From the NCBI GenBank assembly GCA_028821815.1, contig JAPKEY010000068.1:1-7821 (forward strand): DNA of 7,821 nt, read 5' to 3'. The notes under the pieces are model-generated. The model saw only the letters and a program-made list of their open reading frames with translations. It was not told the DNA's origin and did no database searches. A program made the position numbers and the translations under genes. This DNA comes from Candidatus Poseidoniales archaeon. GTDB lineage: Archaea > Thermoplasmatota > Poseidoniia > Poseidoniales > Thalassarchaeaceae. Positions 6,504-7,821 of this stretch are shown one piece after another (the stretch's first letter is position 1; each line of letters begins with the position of its first letter).

Positions 6504-6522
6504 GACGCCCTGTAAGGGCGTC
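6504..6522. repeat. Perfect hairpin, 8-bp stem with GTA triloop (TAC on the minus strand)
   Basis: GACGCCCT (6504-6511) pairs with AGGGCGTC (6515-6522) around GTA. It begins 12 bases after the rpoK stop and ends 23 bases before the ctaB start. It is the strongest stem in the window. There is no T-run on either side. Read on the minus strand the loop is TAC, as in the hairpins at 3656 and 6158. Confidence 0.75.
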
Positions 6523-6545
6523 ATTGATAGATTGCTTCTGCTCCC

Positions 6546-7634
6546 ATGGTATCTATGGAGGCGGCAGTGGAACCTACAACGGCAACCTTGTCCGATTGGT
6601 TTCGTCTCATGAAACCAGGCGTTCTGGCATTATTGCAAGTGACAGCAATGTGTACCATTCTAATCCACGATTTGATAGTCTGGAATGCTGCAGAACGTAT
6701 TGATTTCGATTTTTTAAATACACTTGAAACAATGGGTGTCGTATTCGTCGGTGGATATCTTACCGCTGGCGGAGCCCACACGTTCAACAATGTCCTGGAT
6801 CGAGATATCGACCCGCAAATGCGACGAACAGAAAACCGAGCCATTGCTAGAGGTGCTATTTCTCCGAAGGCAGGATTGATTTGGGCAATGTTCCTTTCAG
6901 TATCGGGGACCCTCTGGCTTATCAAATTCGCAAATGAAGTCGCAGCATTTTGGGCTGCTTTTAGTATCCTGTTTTACGTTTTCATTTACACACTATGGTT
7001 GAAGCGTACGAGCGTTCAAAATATTGTGATTGGTGGTATCGCCGGAGCAACTCCCCCATTGGTTGGGTGGGCAGCTGCTATGGGTGATGCAGTATCCATT
7101 GCAAATCCCTTTGATTTGGGTAGCGTCCTACCCTGGCTCATGTTCTCATTGATTTTCCTCTGGACTCCCCCTCATTTTTGGGCACTTGCATTGTATCGCA
7201 GTGACCAGTACAAAGAAGCGGGCATACCGATGATGCCATGGGTCCATGGACCACAACGAACGCTGGTTGAGATGCGTGTTTATGCTCTCATCCTAATTGG
7301 GATTGCAGCAATGCCTTGGTTAAATCCTGCAGAGGTTGGAGAACTCGCCGCTTACATTTACACACTCATCGTACTGGTTCTTGGAATTTGGTACAATCAA
7401 TCAGTCATTTCAATCGACATTCATGAGCCTAGGGATGCCGATGGACGAATACCCTCAGCTGCTCGATCGTTTTTTGTATCCATATCTTACTTGGCGCTGA
7501 TGTTTGTCTCACTGGTCAGCGTCTTGTTCAGTCCAGAGTTGACAATTTTATTCCTTGTTTTGATAATGCTCAAAATTATCTCAAAGAAAAATCGGAAAAT
7601 ACCGGTTTCCGTACCCTCAGTGGCGTCGGATTGA
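6546..7634 (+). CDS. ctaB: Protoheme IX farnesyltransferase (heme O synthase)
   Basis: CtaB is a UbiA-superfamily membrane prenyltransferase that adds a farnesyl group to protoheme IX, giving heme O, the substrate of CtaA. The 362-residue protein carries the first Asp-rich motif N81-N-V-L-D85-R-D87-I-D89, binding Mg2+/diphosphate, followed by M-R-R-T-x-N-R. It also has G-G-I-A-G-A-T-P-P-L-V-G-W, then W-T-P-P-H-F-W-A-L-A, and the second motif Y-R-S-D220-Q-Y-K-E-A-G-I-P-M-M-P. About nine hydrophobic segments are present. It is longer than the usual ~300 residues, partly through a loop near residues 180-190 and a basic C-terminal tail. ATG 6546 is given as the start; ATG 6555 is an equal alternative, and neither has a ribosome binding site. 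Together with ctaA it implies an aerobic heme-A oxidase elsewhere in the genome. Confidence 0.96.
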   Translation: MVSMEAAVEPTTATLSDWFRLMKPGVLALLQVTAMCTILIHDLIVWNAAERIDFDFLNTLETMGVVFVGGYLTAGGAHTFNNVLDRDIDPQMRRTENRAIARGAISPKAGLIWAMFLSVSGTLWLIKFANEVAAFWAAFSILFYVFIYTLWLKRTSVQNIVIGGIAGATPPLVGWAAAMGDAVSIANPFDLGSVLPWLMFSLIFLWTPPHFWALALYRSDQYKEAGIPMMPWVHGPQRTLVEMRVYALILIGIAAMPWLNPAEVGELAAYIYTLIVLVLGIWYNQSVISIDIHEPRDADGRIPSAARSFFVSISYLALMFVSLVSVLFSPELTILFLVLIMLKIISKKNRKIPVSVPSVASD

Positions 7635-7640
7635 TACACC

Positions 7641-7680
7641 CCACCACCCCTTCAGGTGGTGCACGTCGTGCGAGTGGTGG
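7641..7680 (+). promoter_or_regulatory. Alternative hairpins in the leader of the HMGL-like gene
   Basis: CACCACC (7642-7648) pairs perfectly with GGTGGTG (7655-7661). The almost identical strand CCACCAC (7641-7647) can instead pair with GTGGTGG (7674-7680), which contains the putative ribosome binding site GGTGG. A small GCAC-GTC-GTGC stem (7661-7671) lies between. The first two pairings exclude each other. The pairing is seen directly; any regulatory use is inference. The first hairpin could equally serve as the 3' end of ctaB. Confidence 0.45.
7676..7680 (+). promoter_or_regulatory. Putative ribosome binding site of the HMGL-like gene
   Basis: GGTGG lies 5 bases before the ATG at 7686 and resembles the archaeal GGTGA-type site. 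It supports the ATG over the in-frame GTG codons at 7656, 7659, 7668, 7674 and 7677. Confidence 0.45.
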
Positions 7681-7685
7681 AACCA

Positions 7686-7821
7686 ATGCAGGAAAGCGAC
7701 TTGATTTTTGACTGGAACATCGTCAACTATGAATTCAACCGAGATGCTGCTAATCATCCCCATGAAATTTGGTTTGATGATGAAACATTGAGAGATGGTT
7801 TGCAGAGCCCTAGTGCAGTTA
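7686..7821 (+). CDS. HMGL-like acyltransferase, isopropylmalate/homocitrate synthase type (3' partial)
   Basis: Only the first 45 codons are inside the window. After a lead of about 29 residues comes W-F-D-D-E-T-L-R-D-G-L-Q-S-P-S-A-V, the opening strand of the HMGL-like TIM barrel. In this family (2-isopropylmalate, homocitrate and citramalate synthases; also HMG-CoA lyase) the Arg-Asp pair of this motif binds the acyl-CoA/keto acid and the divalent metal. A synthase in branched-chain amino acid or related 2-oxoacid chain extension is likely, but the visible part cannot tell the members apart. The ATG at 7686 is chosen for the GGTGG just upstream. It starts 51 bp after ctaB on the same strand, with a structured leader between them. 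Confidence 0.8.
   Translation, partial: MQESDLIFDWNIVNYEFNRDAANHPHEIWFDDETLRDGLQSPSAV

Noticed and set aside
6521..6925. Minus-strand 134-codon open frame inside ctaB
   Set aside because: It is antisense to the conserved Asp-rich motif region of ctaB and matches no family.

Overview
The window looks like a piece of a planktonic marine archaeal genome. My best guess is Marine Group II (Candidatus Poseidoniales) or a close relative in the Thermoplasmatota. The reasons are: an archaeal-type RNA polymerase subunit K gene; aerobic heme O/heme A synthesis genes; a very large CARDB-repeat surface protein anchored by one C-terminal membrane helix; compact, mostly co-directional genes; moderate GC; and several GTG start candidates. 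This is inference from gene content, since no rRNA is present.

Layout. Positions 1-3179 (+) hold the 3' part of a giant exported protein, with its N-terminus beyond the left edge. It has five CARDB-like Ig domains, a PPC-like domain, FN3/Ig-like domains, one membrane helix and a cytoplasmic tail with an aromatic WW-like motif. Its end overlaps, tail to tail by 38 bp, a PaaI-like hotdog thioesterase on the minus strand (3142-3609). A 135-bp divergent intergenic region rich in inverted repeats (3610-3744) separates this from a co-directional plus-strand run: a zinc-dependent AstE/AspA-family deacylase (3745-5094), heme A synthase ctaA (start re-assigned to 5126, to 6151), RNA polymerase subunit rpoK (6237-6491), heme O synthase ctaB (6546-7634), and the first 45 codons of an HMGL-like (isopropylmalate/homocitrate synthase type) gene from 7686, cut by the right edge.

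How the genes work together. CtaB converts protoheme to heme O and CtaA converts heme O to heme A, so the pair supplies the cofactor of an aa3-type terminal oxidase. rpoK sits between them, a housekeeping transcription gene inside a respiratory cofactor cluster. The deacylase lies 31 bp before ctaA and may be co-transcribed with it, but its substrate is unknown.

Between genes the notable signal is a set of short perfect hairpins. Three have a TAC triloop on one strand and lack a T-tract. A further potentially switching structure precedes the HMGL-like gene. No tRNA, rRNA, CRISPR array, insertion sequence or clear archaeal TATA box was found. No gap between genes exceeds 135 bp. I did not see a convincing previously undescribed multi-gene system; the items in the findings are the places worth checking.
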